From DASVTU01 sp036387415 (GTDB lineage: Bacteria; Acidobacteriota; Blastocatellia; Pyrinomonadales; Pyrinomonadaceae), in assembly GCA_036387415.1 (NCBI GenBank), contig DASVTU010000039.1, positions 62,001-126,000 on the forward strand: 64,000 nucleotides of DNA, written 5' to 3'. Under the pieces are notes generated by a model. That model was not told where the DNA came from, made no database searches, and was given only the letters and a program-made list of their open reading frames with translations. A program made the translations under genes and the position numbers. Shown here piece after piece: positions 39,225-47,217 of this stretch. Each line of letters opens with the position of its first letter. Within the stretch, counting starts at the first letter, position 1.

Positions 39225-39929
39225 TTACTCGCCGAGGTATGCTTCCTTGATGCGCGGGTCGGCGGCGAGTTCTTTGGAAGGGCCTTCCATGACGATTTTG
39301 CCAGTCTCCATGACGTAGGCGCGGTCGGAGTGGTTGAGCGCGGCGTGTGCGTTCTGTTCGACGAGGAGAATGGTGGTGCCTTTGCTGCGAATCTCTTCGA
39401 TGGCCTCGAAGATGGTGTGGACGACGAGCGGGGCGAGGCCGAGCGAGGGTTCGTCTAACAGGAGAAGACGCGGGCGCGACATGAGCGCCCGCGCCATCGC
39501 AAGCATCTGCTGTTCGCCGCCCGAGAGCGTCCCCGCCTTTTGCGCTTCGCGTTCCTTGAGACGTGGGAACATGCGAAAGCCGTTCTCCATGTCTTCGGCA
39601 ATCTCGCTTTTGTTCTTCTTCAGGTAAGCGCCCATCTGCAAATTCTCGCGCACGGAGAGATTGGCGAACACGCCGCGACCTTCGGGCGACATGGCGATAC
39701 CACGCGCGACGAGTTTGTGCGTTGGCACGCCGCTGATGTCTTCGCCCTCAAAAGCGATGCGTCCTTCGCGCGGCGTGAGCAGTCCGGTGATGGTACGTAG
39801 CGTCGTCGTCTTGCCCGCGCCGTTGGCGCCGATGAGCGTAATCACTTCGCCCTGCTCGACGCGCATGGAAATCCCATTCAACGCGTTAATCGCGCCGTAG
39901 TTCACAGAAATGTTTTCGAGCGTCAACAT
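39225..39929 (-). CDS. livF: Branched-chain amino acid ABC transporter ATPase LivF
   Basis: 234 residues, compact LivF type: Walker A G-A-N-G-A-G-K-T-T (about 34-42), signature L-S-G-G-E-Q-Q-M-L (about 138-146), Walker B L-L-L-L-D-E-P-S-L-G-L-A-P (about 157-169), and the typical end E-A-Y-L-G-E. Cytoplasmic ATPase of the high-affinity Leu/Ile/Val importer. Last gene of livKHMGF; a cagtag repeat separates it from livG. Confidence 0.93.
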   Translation of the reverse strand: MLTLENISVNYGAINALNGISMRVEQGEVITLIGANGAGKTTTLRTITGLLTPREGRIAFEGEDISGVPTHKLVARGIAMSPEGRGVFANLSVRENLQMGAYLKKNKSEIAEDMENGFRMFPRLKEREAQKAGTLSGGEQQMLAMARALMSRPRLLLLDEPSLGLAPLVVHTIFEAIEEIRSKGTTILLVEQNAHAALNHSDRAYVMETGKIVMEGPSKELAADPRIKEAYLGE

Positions 39930-39934
39930 AAGAA

Positions 39935-40056
39935 CAGTAGCCAGTAGTCAGTAGCCAGTAGTCAGTAGAGAAGCGACGGGTGTTCGAGTGCTCCAATGCC
40001 AGCCGGAGAGATGTTCTGTTTTATGCTGGCTACTGACTACTGTCTACTACCTACTA
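39935..40056. repeat. Heptad-arm inverted repeat, cagtag family, copy 2 (overlaps livG stop)
   Basis: The left arm is cagtagc, cagtagt, cagtagc, cagtagt, cagtag (39935-39968), strictly period 7. The right arm is tggctac, tgactac, tgtctac, tacctac, ta (40027-40056). The livG TAG stop (40054-40056) is the end of the right arm. The loop carries AGAACAG/CTGTT-like motifs, as in copy 1 at 14104-14240. Confidence 0.87.
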
Positions 40057-40917
40057 ATCTCCTAAATAGGCTTCAATCACTTTCGGGTCATTCCTAATCT
40101 CTTCGGGCAGTCCGAGCGCGATGGACTTGCCGTAATCAACAACCTGTATGCGTTCGCAGACGCCCATGACGACCTTCATGTTGTGTTCGACGAGGAGGAT
40201 GGTCAGGCCGAAGCGGTCGCGTATCTGCCGGATGAGACTCAAGAGGTCGTCCTGCTCTGAGGGGTTCATTCCGGCGGCGGGTTCGTCGAGCAAAAGAAGT
40301 TGCGGGCGCGTGGCGAGCGCGCGGACGATTTCGAGTCGGCGTTGATTGCCGTAGGGGAGGCTGGTGCCGCCTTCGTCCTGAAAGCGCGCGAGGTTAAAGA
40401 TGGAAAGGAGGTCGAGGCAAAACTCTCTGTGCTCCTGCTCGTCGCGGTGATAACGCGGCGTACGCAGCACGGCATCGGCGAGCGACTGTCGTGCGTGGCG
40501 GTGGCATGCGGTCATCACGTTTTCAAGGACGGTCATGCCGGGAAAGAGCCGTATGTTTTGAAAGGTGCGCGAGACGCCGCGACGCGAAATCTCGTAGGGA
40601 CGCAGGCCGTCGATGCGTTTGTCTTGAAAATAAATCTCGCCGGAAGTCGGTTTGTAGACGCCCGTCAGGAGATTAAAGATGGTGGTTTTGCCCGCGCCGT
40701 TTGGCCCGATGAGGCCGTAAATCTCGCCCTGCCGGACGTTCATCGTGAGTTCGTTGACGGCGATGAGTCCGCCGAAGCGAATCGTGGCTTTATCGGTGCG
40801 AAGAATCGCGCCGTCGCCTTTGCCCGTCGGCTCCTGCGAGCGCGCGGTGCGCGCCGCTTCGGTGATGATGGACTCTTTCTTGACGGGTTCGGACGATGGC
40901 AAGTTCGTTTGGCTCAC
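40054..40917 (-). CDS. livG: Branched-chain amino acid ABC transporter ATPase LivG
   Basis: 287 residues. A hydrophilic 40-residue N-terminal extension precedes the ATPase domain: Walker A G-P-N-G-A-G-K-T-T (about 71-79), signature L-P-Y-G-N-Q-R-R-L (about 186-194, the LivG variant), Walker B L-L-L-L-D-E-P-A-A-G-M-N-P (about 205-217) and the typical end E-A-Y-L-G-D. Its start overlaps the livM stop by 4 bases (ATGA). The stop codon lies within a repeat arm. Confidence 0.93.
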   Translation of the reverse strand: MSQTNLPSSEPVKKESIITEAARTARSQEPTGKGDGAILRTDKATIRFGGLIAVNELTMNVRQGEIYGLIGPNGAGKTTIFNLLTGVYKPTSGEIYFQDKRIDGLRPYEISRRGVSRTFQNIRLFPGMTVLENVMTACHRHARQSLADAVLRTPRYHRDEQEHREFCLDLLSIFNLARFQDEGGTSLPYGNQRRLEIVRALATRPQLLLLDEPAAGMNPSEQDDLLSLIRQIRDRFGLTILLVEHNMKVVMGVCERIQVVDYGKSIALGLPEEIRNDPKVIEAYLGD

Positions 40918-42050
40918 GGGTTTTCTACCCCCTTGACGGCATCTTTGCCTGCTTCGTTATCGACTGTTTTCGCTGCCTTGTCAGCAATCGGCACACCCGC
41001 CGACGCGCCTACGCCCGCGTCGCCTTCCGGTCGCTTCTGCGCGCGGCGCAGCCAGTTGAATCCGAACTCGCGCTCGCCGAGCATGCCTTGCGGACGCGTC
41101 AGCATGATAATGATGAGCAGCGCGGAATAGATAACGAGGCGGAGGTCTGCGAAGTTAAAGCCGCCGATTTCGGGCAGCATGCGGAGGACTTCGGGTAAGA
41201 CGGTGATGACGATTGCGCCGAGGATGGAACCCGTTATCGAACCCATGCCGCCGAGCACAATCATGATGATGATTTCAAACGAACGGATAAACTGAAAATC
41301 GGCAGTGCTCAGGAATTTCGTGTAGTGGCCGAAGAGGACGCCCGCTATCCCTGCGAAGGCCGAACTGATAACGAAGGCGAGCACTTTGTAGCGCGTCGTG
41401 TTGATGCCCATCGCTTCGGAGGCGAGTTCGTCTTCGCGTATGGAGATGAGCGCGCGACCCGTGTCGGAACGGACGATGTTGCGGACGACGATAACGGTGA
41501 TGATGGCAAACGCGCCGACCCAGATAAAGTTTGTGTAGCCGGGGACGGTGAATCCGGTCGCGCCGCCAACCACGTCGATGTTGACGATAACGATGCGGAT
41601 AATCTCCGCGAAGCCGAGCGTCACAATGGCGAGATAATCTCCGCGCAGCCGCAACGACGGAATGCCGACAATCAGACCTGCGACGGCGGCGAAGATTGCG
41701 CCGAAGAGAATCGCCAGCAGAAAGACCACGATGCTCGCCACGTCTGCCCCGACCACTCCGGCCAGTGCACGTTCCCACGCCTGTCCGTGATAGACGGTCA
41801 GATAGGCGGACGAGTATGCGCCAATCGCCATGAAGCCCGCATGACCGATGGAGAATTGCCCCGTGAAGCCGTTAATCAGATTGAGCGAGACGGCGAGGGT
41901 GATGTTGATGCCCGCCAGCATCAGTATGCGTCCCGTGTAGGGCGGCACGCCGAAGCCGAAAAGCCCCTCGTTGCTCATCAGCGCATTGATGGCGACGAGC
42001 AAGACGACGATGACTAAAGCGCCGAGGATACGTTTAGCGAAAGCAGGCAT
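40914..42050 (-). CDS. livM: Branched-chain amino acid ABC transporter permease LivM
   Basis: 378 residues, about nine TM helices. Family motifs are N-L-I-N-G-F-T-G-Q-F-S-I-G-H-A-G-F-M-A-I-G (split near 57-77) and the EAA-like loop G-R-A-L-I-S-I-R-E-D-E-L-A-S-E-A-M-G (about 199-216). The C-terminal 50 residues are a soluble tail rich in A, V, G and K. It pairs with LivH in the inner membrane. Separated from livH by a repeat element. Confidence 0.92.
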   Translation of the reverse strand: MPAFAKRILGALVIVVLLVAINALMSNEGLFGFGVPPYTGRILMLAGINITLAVSLNLINGFTGQFSIGHAGFMAIGAYSSAYLTVYHGQAWERALAGVVGADVASIVVFLLAILFGAIFAAVAGLIVGIPSLRLRGDYLAIVTLGFAEIIRIVIVNIDVVGGATGFTVPGYTNFIWVGAFAIITVIVVRNIVRSDTGRALISIREDELASEAMGINTTRYKVLAFVISSAFAGIAGVLFGHYTKFLSTADFQFIRSFEIIIMIVLGGMGSITGSILGAIVITVLPEVLRMLPEIGGFNFADLRLVIYSALLIIIMLTRPQGMLGEREFGFNWLRRAQKRPEGDAGVGASAGVPIADKAAKTVDNEAGKDAVKGVENP

Positions 42051-42058
42051 AAGGTTAA

Positions 42059-42160
42059 TTTCGGATTCAGATTGCAGATTGCGGATTAAAGAAACAACGA
42101 CGCATCGCTTCTCAAATCCGCATTCCGCATTCCGAAATCCGCAATTGAGTGTTCCGCAAT
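42059..42160. repeat. Heptad-arm inverted repeat, agattgc/attccgc family, between livH and livM
   Basis: The left arm is cggattc, agattgc, agattgc, ggattaa (42062-42089). The right arm is aatccgc, attccgc, attccga, aatccgc, then aattgag and tgttccgcaat (42115-42160). It ends 2 bases before the livH stop codon. Confidence 0.83.
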
Positions 42161-42162
42161 CG

Positions 42163-43080
42163 TCAGACTTTTTCTTGTACGGTCGAGCCGAGCAGACCCG
42201 CCGGACGGAATAGCAAGACCAGAATCAGAATCGCAAAGGCGACGGCATCACGGTAGGTCGAAGGGATGCCGATGTTTTGGCCGTAGCCGACGACGAAGGT
42301 TTCCGCCGCCCCGATGAGCAGCCCGCCGAGAACTGCGCCCGGTATGTTTCCGATGCCGCCGAGCACTGCCGCCACAAACGCCTTCAAGCCTGTGATGATG
42401 CCCATCAAGGGATAAATCGTCGGGTTGTACTGCGCCGTCAGGACGCCGCCCGCCGCCGCAAGTGCCGAGCCGAGCGCGAAAGTAAAGACGATGATGGCGT
42501 CGGTGTTGATGCCCATCAACTTGGCGGAGTTGAGATTGAAGGAGACGGCGCGCATCGCCGTGCCGACCTTTGTCCGGTAGACAATCCATTGCAGCATCAA
42601 CATCAACGCAATCGAGACGCCGAAGATGAGAAGTTGCGATTTGGAAATCGCGGCGTTACCGAACAGCGGGTAGACGTTGTTCTCCAAAAGTTGCGGGAAG
42701 GAGCGCGGTGCGCCGCCGAAAATCACGACGCCCAAGTTTTCCAACAGGAGCGAGACGCCGATGGCCGTTATCAGCGTCGTCATGCGCGCGTACTTCCTGA
42801 CGGGACGATATGCGAAACGCTCAATCGCCATGCCGACCAGCGCCGCCGCCACCATCGAACCGATGAGCGTTACGCCGAGCGCCAGAAGCGAAGGCTCGGC
42901 GGCGAAGCCAAGCCAACGTGCCATGAAGAAGCCGGTGAACGCGCCAATCATGTAGATGTCGCCGTGCGCGAAGTTGATGAGACGCAGGATGCCGTAGACC
43001 ATCGTGTAACCGAGCGCAAGGAGCGCGTAGATGATGCCGATGGTCAGGCCGTTGATGAGTTGCTGAACGAATGTGTCCAT
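42163..43080 (-). CDS. livH: Branched-chain amino acid ABC transporter permease LivH
   Basis: 305 residues, eight or nine TM helices, with L-I-N-G-L-T-I-G-I-I-Y-A-L-L-A-L-G-Y (about 8-25), L-I-N-F-A-H-G-D-I-Y-M-I-G (about 34-46) and G-T-A-M-R-A-V-S-F-N near 172. Inner-membrane permease partner of LivM. It begins 20 bases after the livK-like stop. Confidence 0.93.
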   Translation of the reverse strand: MDTFVQQLINGLTIGIIYALLALGYTMVYGILRLINFAHGDIYMIGAFTGFFMARWLGFAAEPSLLALGVTLIGSMVAAALVGMAIERFAYRPVRKYARMTTLITAIGVSLLLENLGVVIFGGAPRSFPQLLENNVYPLFGNAAISKSQLLIFGVSIALMLMLQWIVYRTKVGTAMRAVSFNLNSAKLMGINTDAIIVFTFALGSALAAAGGVLTAQYNPTIYPLMGIITGLKAFVAAVLGGIGNIPGAVLGGLLIGAAETFVVGYGQNIGIPSTYRDAVAFAILILVLLFRPAGLLGSTVQEKV

Positions 43081-43100
43081 ACGAGGTGCTCAATCGGCTC

Positions 43101-44456
43101 TCAAGGATTTGAATTCGTCGTGCTGTTGATTGTCGTGCTGGTGTTCGCGGTGTTGGTTGTTGTGGTCGCGCCCGTGTTGGTGTTGCCGACGGGTGCTGCT
43201 CCGGTCGCGGCGGTGGGCGACGCGCCCGTCGTGGCGGCTCCGGCGGGCGATGCGCCTGCTGCTGCGGCGGGTGATGCTCCTGCCGTGGCGTCGCCTCCGC
43301 CGGGCTGAATCGTCTCTTTGTAGACGAACTTGCGGTCGCGCAGTTCAAAGACGACCGCTGGTTTAACGGCGTCGCGTTGCGGGTTGATGGTGATTGAGCC
43401 AGTCACGCCGGGATAGCCGCTGGTTTGCGCGATGGCGTCGCGGAGTTTCGCGCCGTCGGTCGTTCCCGCGCGTTTAATCGCATCGACGAGGATGTACGCT
43501 GCATCGTAGGCGAGCGCGGCGATGGCGTCGGGGTTCGTGCCGAAGCGTGAACGGTAGGCGACGACGAACTTCTGCACGGCGGGCGAGGGGTCGTCGGTCG
43601 AGTAGTGATTAACCATGTACGAGCCGTCGAGGGAGGAGCCGCCCAACTCCCAGAGCGGGGGGCCGTCCCAACCGTCGCCGCCCAGAAGCGGGGCGTTAAT
43701 GCCGAGTTCCTTCGCTTGTTTGGCGATGACGCCGACCTGTCCGTAATAGCCGGGCACGAAAATCACGTTCGGGTTCAAGGAGCGGATGGCCGTCAACTGG
43801 CCTTTGAAATCCTGGTCCGTCTGCGTGTAGGACTGTCTGCCGACAATCTGACCACCGAGCCGCGCGAACTCCTGCTCGAAAAACTGTGCCATGCCGCGAC
43901 TGTAATCCGAATTGACATCGCCGAGGATGGCGGCGGTCTTGGCCTTCAAAGTGTTGGCGGCAAACTTCGCGGCGACCGCGCCCTGAAAGTCGTCCGTGAA
44001 GCAGACGCGGAAGATGTAGTCGCCCACCTGCGTCACCTTCGGATTGGTGGACGAGGGCGTAATCATCGGAATCTTGCCTTCCTGCGCTTTGGGCGCGGCG
44101 GCGAGACTATTCGACGACGCAACCTCGCCGAGCACCGCATGTACCCTGTCCTGATTAATCAATTTGGTGACGACGGTGGCGGCCTGCGCGGGTTGTCCCT
44201 GATCGTCTTCGATGATGGTCACAATCTGGCGACCGTTGACGCCGCCCGCCTTGTTGATTTCGTCAAAGGCCATCTCGATGCCGTTCTTGGTAGACTGTCC
44301 GAAACTGGAAGTTTGTCCTGACAAGTCGCCGTAGACGCCGACCTTGACGGGGCCGGTGTTGTCGCCGCCCGTCATCTGCCCGCCGTCTCTGCGCTCGCAG
44401 GCGAAAGAGGCGAACATCGCCACGACTAATCCGAGAGCTAAAAAGGTGCGCTTCAT
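43101..44456 (-). CDS. Branched-chain amino acid-binding lipoprotein (LivK-like)
   Basis: 451 residues. A lipoprotein signal ends F-A-S-F-A-C-E (Cys 20). The periplasmic binding protein type I fold begins V-K-V-G-V-Y-G-D-L-S-G and contains G-N-G-I-E-M-A-F-D-E-I-N-K-A-G-G-V-N-G near 62-80. The Leu/Ile/Val-binding family delivers ligands to LivHMGF, though some members bind other amino acids or amides. The final 65 residues are an A/G/S/P/T/N low-complexity tail not found in typical LivK. GAGGAAA lies just before the ATG. First gene of the liv operon. Confidence 0.9.
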   Translation of the reverse strand: MKRTFLALGLVVAMFASFACERRDGGQMTGGDNTGPVKVGVYGDLSGQTSSFGQSTKNGIEMAFDEINKAGGVNGRQIVTIIEDDQGQPAQAATVVTKLINQDRVHAVLGEVASSNSLAAAPKAQEGKIPMITPSSTNPKVTQVGDYIFRVCFTDDFQGAVAAKFAANTLKAKTAAILGDVNSDYSRGMAQFFEQEFARLGGQIVGRQSYTQTDQDFKGQLTAIRSLNPNVIFVPGYYGQVGVIAKQAKELGINAPLLGGDGWDGPPLWELGGSSLDGSYMVNHYSTDDPSPAVQKFVVAYRSRFGTNPDAIAALAYDAAYILVDAIKRAGTTDGAKLRDAIAQTSGYPGVTGSITINPQRDAVKPAVVFELRDRKFVYKETIQPGGGDATAGASPAAAAGASPAGAATTGASPTAATGAAPVGNTNTGATTTTNTANTSTTINSTTNSNP

Positions 44457-45143
44457 ATTTTCCTCACTTCAATGTCAACGTGGCTCAAGCCCACAGGCTG
44501 CTCGCGCGAAGTGAACGCGTGCGGCTCAGACATGAGCCGACGAGCGCGTCGAGACTTGAGACAAAAATTTTTCGTGTAACAGATGCGCGTGCCGGGCGCG
44601 GGAGCGCATCGAGCACGGCGGCGTTGAGAGAAGTCTCGGAAGACGGAGAAAACCCTTGTGCCTCAACCGCCCGTCGCGCGTGGCTGCTCCGAAGTTCATG
44701 ACCACCCAGGGTTCGTATGTTGTTCTGTACTATCGTGGCGAGTCGCATGCGGAGTCAAGTTCCCGCCGTCTGGATTTTGTAAAATTCACGCGCATTATAC
44801 CGATTTAACACCACGTGTCGAGTCTGATGCATCACTTTTTGTTTAACTGGTGCATCATTTTCAATTTCGACCCTCGCCTCCGCGTCGCTCGGACGCAAAG
44901 ACAACTCGCGAATCGCCGTGATTTTATCGCGGCACGCTGCTTGCCCGATTCCACTGTGTAAGGTCATTAAGGGTCACAAAACAGTACACAGGGGTTCCTT
45001 AATCCGCGTGTAACATCGGTTACCAACCTGTCTATTGAAATGTCTGACAGGATTGTCGATGGCGGATTGAGTGGTCAAAACAAATTTAGTAATGGACTCG
45101 ATAAGCAGTCCTATAACCAAAAAGTGAAAGGGAGGAAGTTCTA
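44457..45143. other. Large divergent intergenic region, no gene supported
   Basis: About 690 bases between livK and the stress-protein gene. Short open frames on both strands have no homologue-like features. Visible elements are TGATGCA...TGCATCA (44825-44857, 7-bp inverted repeat) and GTCACAAAACAGTACACA (44973-44990), echoed at 12946. CCTGTC...GACAGG lies at 45028-45052. No convincing -35/-10 pair was found. Confidence 0.4.
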
Positions 45144-45875
45144 ATGGCAGATAAACATGATGGCGGTTTGGGTGAAGAGGCTTCGGCTTTTGGACAACGT
45201 GTTAAGGGAGCAGCGAAAGATGCGGCGGGTTCGTTGACGGGTAATGAGTCGCTCGAACGCGAAGGCGAGCGCGAAAACGCGGCGGGCAATGCTCGACAGG
45301 AAGCCAACGACGTTATCGGCGGCACGTCTTCAACAGCGACTGGCACCGCGCGTACTGGCAGCAGCCGTATGGTGACGGGTCTGTTTAAGGACAGGGAGAG
45401 CGCGGAGGGCGCGTATCGCACGTTGAGCGAGCGTGGCTACAGCAAAGACGATGTTAATCTCGTCATGTCGGACGAAACGCGCGACAAGCATTTCAAAAAC
45501 AGCGGCGACACCAGCGAACTCGGCGACAAGGCACTTGAAGGCGCGGGCGTCGGCTCGGCTATCGGCGGCACGGTCGGCGCGGTGCTCGCGGCGATTGCGG
45601 CCATCGGCACCACCGTTGCGCTGCCCGGCCTCGGTCTGCTCGTCGCAGGCCCGATTGCGGCAGGACTCGCGGGCGCAGGCGCGGGCGGATTGACGGGCGG
45701 ACTCGTCGGCGCACTCGTCGGCTCCGGCATCCCTGAAGACCGCGCTAAACAGTATGATGAAGGCATCCGTGGCGGCGGCATCATGATGGGCGTCAACGCA
45801 CGCGCCGACGAAGATGCCGAATACTTCGAGCGCGAGTGGAGAGACAAGCATCGCGGCGAACACGTCTACCGATAA
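45144..45875 (+). CDS. CsbD-like / general stress protein with glycine-zipper segment
   Basis: 243 residues in three parts. Residues 15-60 look like a CsbD domain (V-K-G-A-A-K-D-A-A-G-S-L-T-G-N). Residues about 75-115 resemble the YflT-type general stress domain (M-V-T-G-L-F-K-D-R-E-S-A-E-G-A-Y). Residues about 130-195 are glycine-zipper hydrophobic repeats able to insert in a membrane, followed by a charged tail. Such proteins are induced by stress in other bacteria; their biochemical role is unknown. AAGGGAGGAAG precedes the ATG, and an unusually strong terminator follows, both suggesting high expression. Confidence 0.75.
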   Translation: MADKHDGGLGEEASAFGQRVKGAAKDAAGSLTGNESLEREGERENAAGNARQEANDVIGGTSSTATGTARTGSSRMVTGLFKDRESAEGAYRTLSERGYSKDDVNLVMSDETRDKHFKNSGDTSELGDKALEGAGVGSAIGGTVGAVLAAIAAIGTTVALPGLGLLVAGPIAAGLAGAGAGGLTGGLVGALVGSGIPEDRAKQYDEGIRGGGIMMGVNARADEDAEYFEREWRDKHRGEHVYR

Positions 45876-45902
45876 ATCTCTCGTTCACAAACCAACACAG
45901 TC

Positions 45903-45946
45903 GAAGGGGAAGCTCATCATCACGGATGAGCTTCCCCTTCTCTTTT
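45903..45946 (+). terminator. Strong intrinsic terminator of the stress-protein gene
   Basis: GAAGGGGAAGCTCATC pairs perfectly with GATGAGCTTCCCCTTC (16 bp, loop ATCACG), followed by TCTTTT. Confidence 0.9.
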
Positions 45947-45981
45947 GCCTTGTGCTTTCCCTCTCGGTCTTCACTTTCCGA

Positions 45982-46791
45982 TTACGGGCATCTGATGATT
46001 GTTCCGCTCAGGCTGCCGAGCGCGGGTCGCGAAGCAACCTGCGGACTTGGAATCATGCCGCGCGCGGAAATCATCGCTCTCAGAGAGTGGTTCGCCAGCG
46101 CGCCCATCCCACGACCGACGAGCCAACCTTCAAAATGTGACGACGGATTGCAGGCTTCACAGTTGAAGAAAAGATGGTGCGTGCCGATACGGTCGTTGGT
46201 TTCGATTCTGCCCCGGAATAGTATCTGTCCGGCGGGATTGTTGATGAGGAATTGACCACTGAAATACGCGAAATCGTCGTTACGACGAATCACCATGCCC
46301 TGCGCCGTCAGCCGACTACCGTTAGGAATCAGATTGGCGAGCGGGTCGCACGTCGGCCCTGCGCTCGTCAGAATCATCATCAACGAAAGTTGGCCTCGCA
46401 TGGTTGGCGCGACCCCGCCGCCTGCGCCGACCGGACATGCGTAAGGCGCGGCGTAGGTAGCCTTGCGATTGCCGTCAGCCTTTTTTTCGATTTGGAAAAG
46501 GCAACAGTTGCCCGTCGGAGGAAAGCCGGGAATCCCCACGTCAGGAAATGGATTTCCGGCGGCGGCGGCTTCATCTTGAAACAACGGTTGTGCGCTCGGC
46601 TCCGGCGCTTCCGCATCCGTTCTGGACGGCTCTTGCACGGCTGTCCGCGACGGCTGCTGCTGCTGTTGTTCAATTGATGTGACGGGTTGCGGCGGAGCGT
46701 CGCCGGAGGCGACTCCGTTTGGAGTCAGCATCGCGCCGCAGAGGGCAATAAACAGCACGACGAAAACTGTCAGCGTGAATCTGGTTCTCAT
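45982..46791 (-). CDS. Secreted protein of unknown function
   Basis: 269 residues from ATG 46791, preceded by AAGGAG at 8 bases. A signal peptide (about 1-29) is followed by a Q/P/S-rich linker (30-75), then a C-terminal domain of about 190 residues with four Cys (C-C-L-F, Y-A-C-P, P-T-C-D, F-N-C-E-A-C), probably disulfide-bonded in the periplasm. It shows beta-strand alternation (G-Q-F-L-I-N-N-P-A-G-Q-I-L-F-R-G-R-I-E). No family recognised. Convergent with the stress-protein gene. Confidence 0.75.
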   Translation of the reverse strand: MRTRFTLTVFVVLFIALCGAMLTPNGVASGDAPPQPVTSIEQQQQQPSRTAVQEPSRTDAEAPEPSAQPLFQDEAAAAGNPFPDVGIPGFPPTGNCCLFQIEKKADGNRKATYAAPYACPVGAGGGVAPTMRGQLSLMMILTSAGPTCDPLANLIPNGSRLTAQGMVIRRNDDFAYFSGQFLINNPAGQILFRGRIETNDRIGTHHLFFNCEACNPSSHFEGWLVGRGMGALANHSLRAMISARGMIPSPQVASRPALGSLSGTIIRCP

Positions 46792-47217
46792 GTTTAGTTC
46801 TCCTTGAGGTGAGAAGGACATCGGAGGTGAACCGAAGTGTGCGAGGAGGTAGACAGAAGCTGGCGAGGCGGATAGAGAAGCGGAGACCCCTCTGGAATGG
46901 CGACACCATACTCCCGTCTGACCACATTTCGCAAGGCTTTTTCTCGACGCGCGGACGGCTTCATGCGTGTCCCTCGTGATACTTACGCGCGACGCTCAAG
47001 CCGCATCTCAGCGTTCCACATGACCCGCGCCCCTTTGCGTCTCATCGCCCGACGCATTTTGATAATTCTTCTCCACATCGCCGCGTCTGTGGCATACTCT
47101 CTCTATCGAGATTCACCACCGGATTTGTTCTTCGACTTCGAGATTTATTATTCAACAAGGCGCGACGGGAGTTGTGGCGCAGGCGTTGAGAAACAAGGGG
47201 AAGGAGCGAAACGAGCA
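46792..47217. other. Divergent intergenic region, no gene supported
   Basis: About 425 bases. The aldo/keto reductase frame stays open upstream to 46897 but codes for a basic, atypical sequence without a ribosome-binding site, so I treat it as untranslated. No confident promoter or repeat seen. Confidence 0.4.

Noticed and set aside
42277..43308. A 343-codon open frame on the plus strand opposite livH
   Set aside because: Shadow of the livH/livK genes in GC-rich DNA; its product is low-complexity D/E/R/H-rich with no family pattern, and the minus-strand frame is a clear permease.
44485..44748. An 87-codon minus-strand frame upstream of livK
   Set aside because: No ribosome-binding site and no recognisable features; the composition matches non-coding DNA around it.
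46897..47217. Extension of the aldo/keto reductase by 107 residues
   Set aside because: It lacks a ribosome-binding site and family similarity; AAGGAG lies directly before the ATG at 47218.
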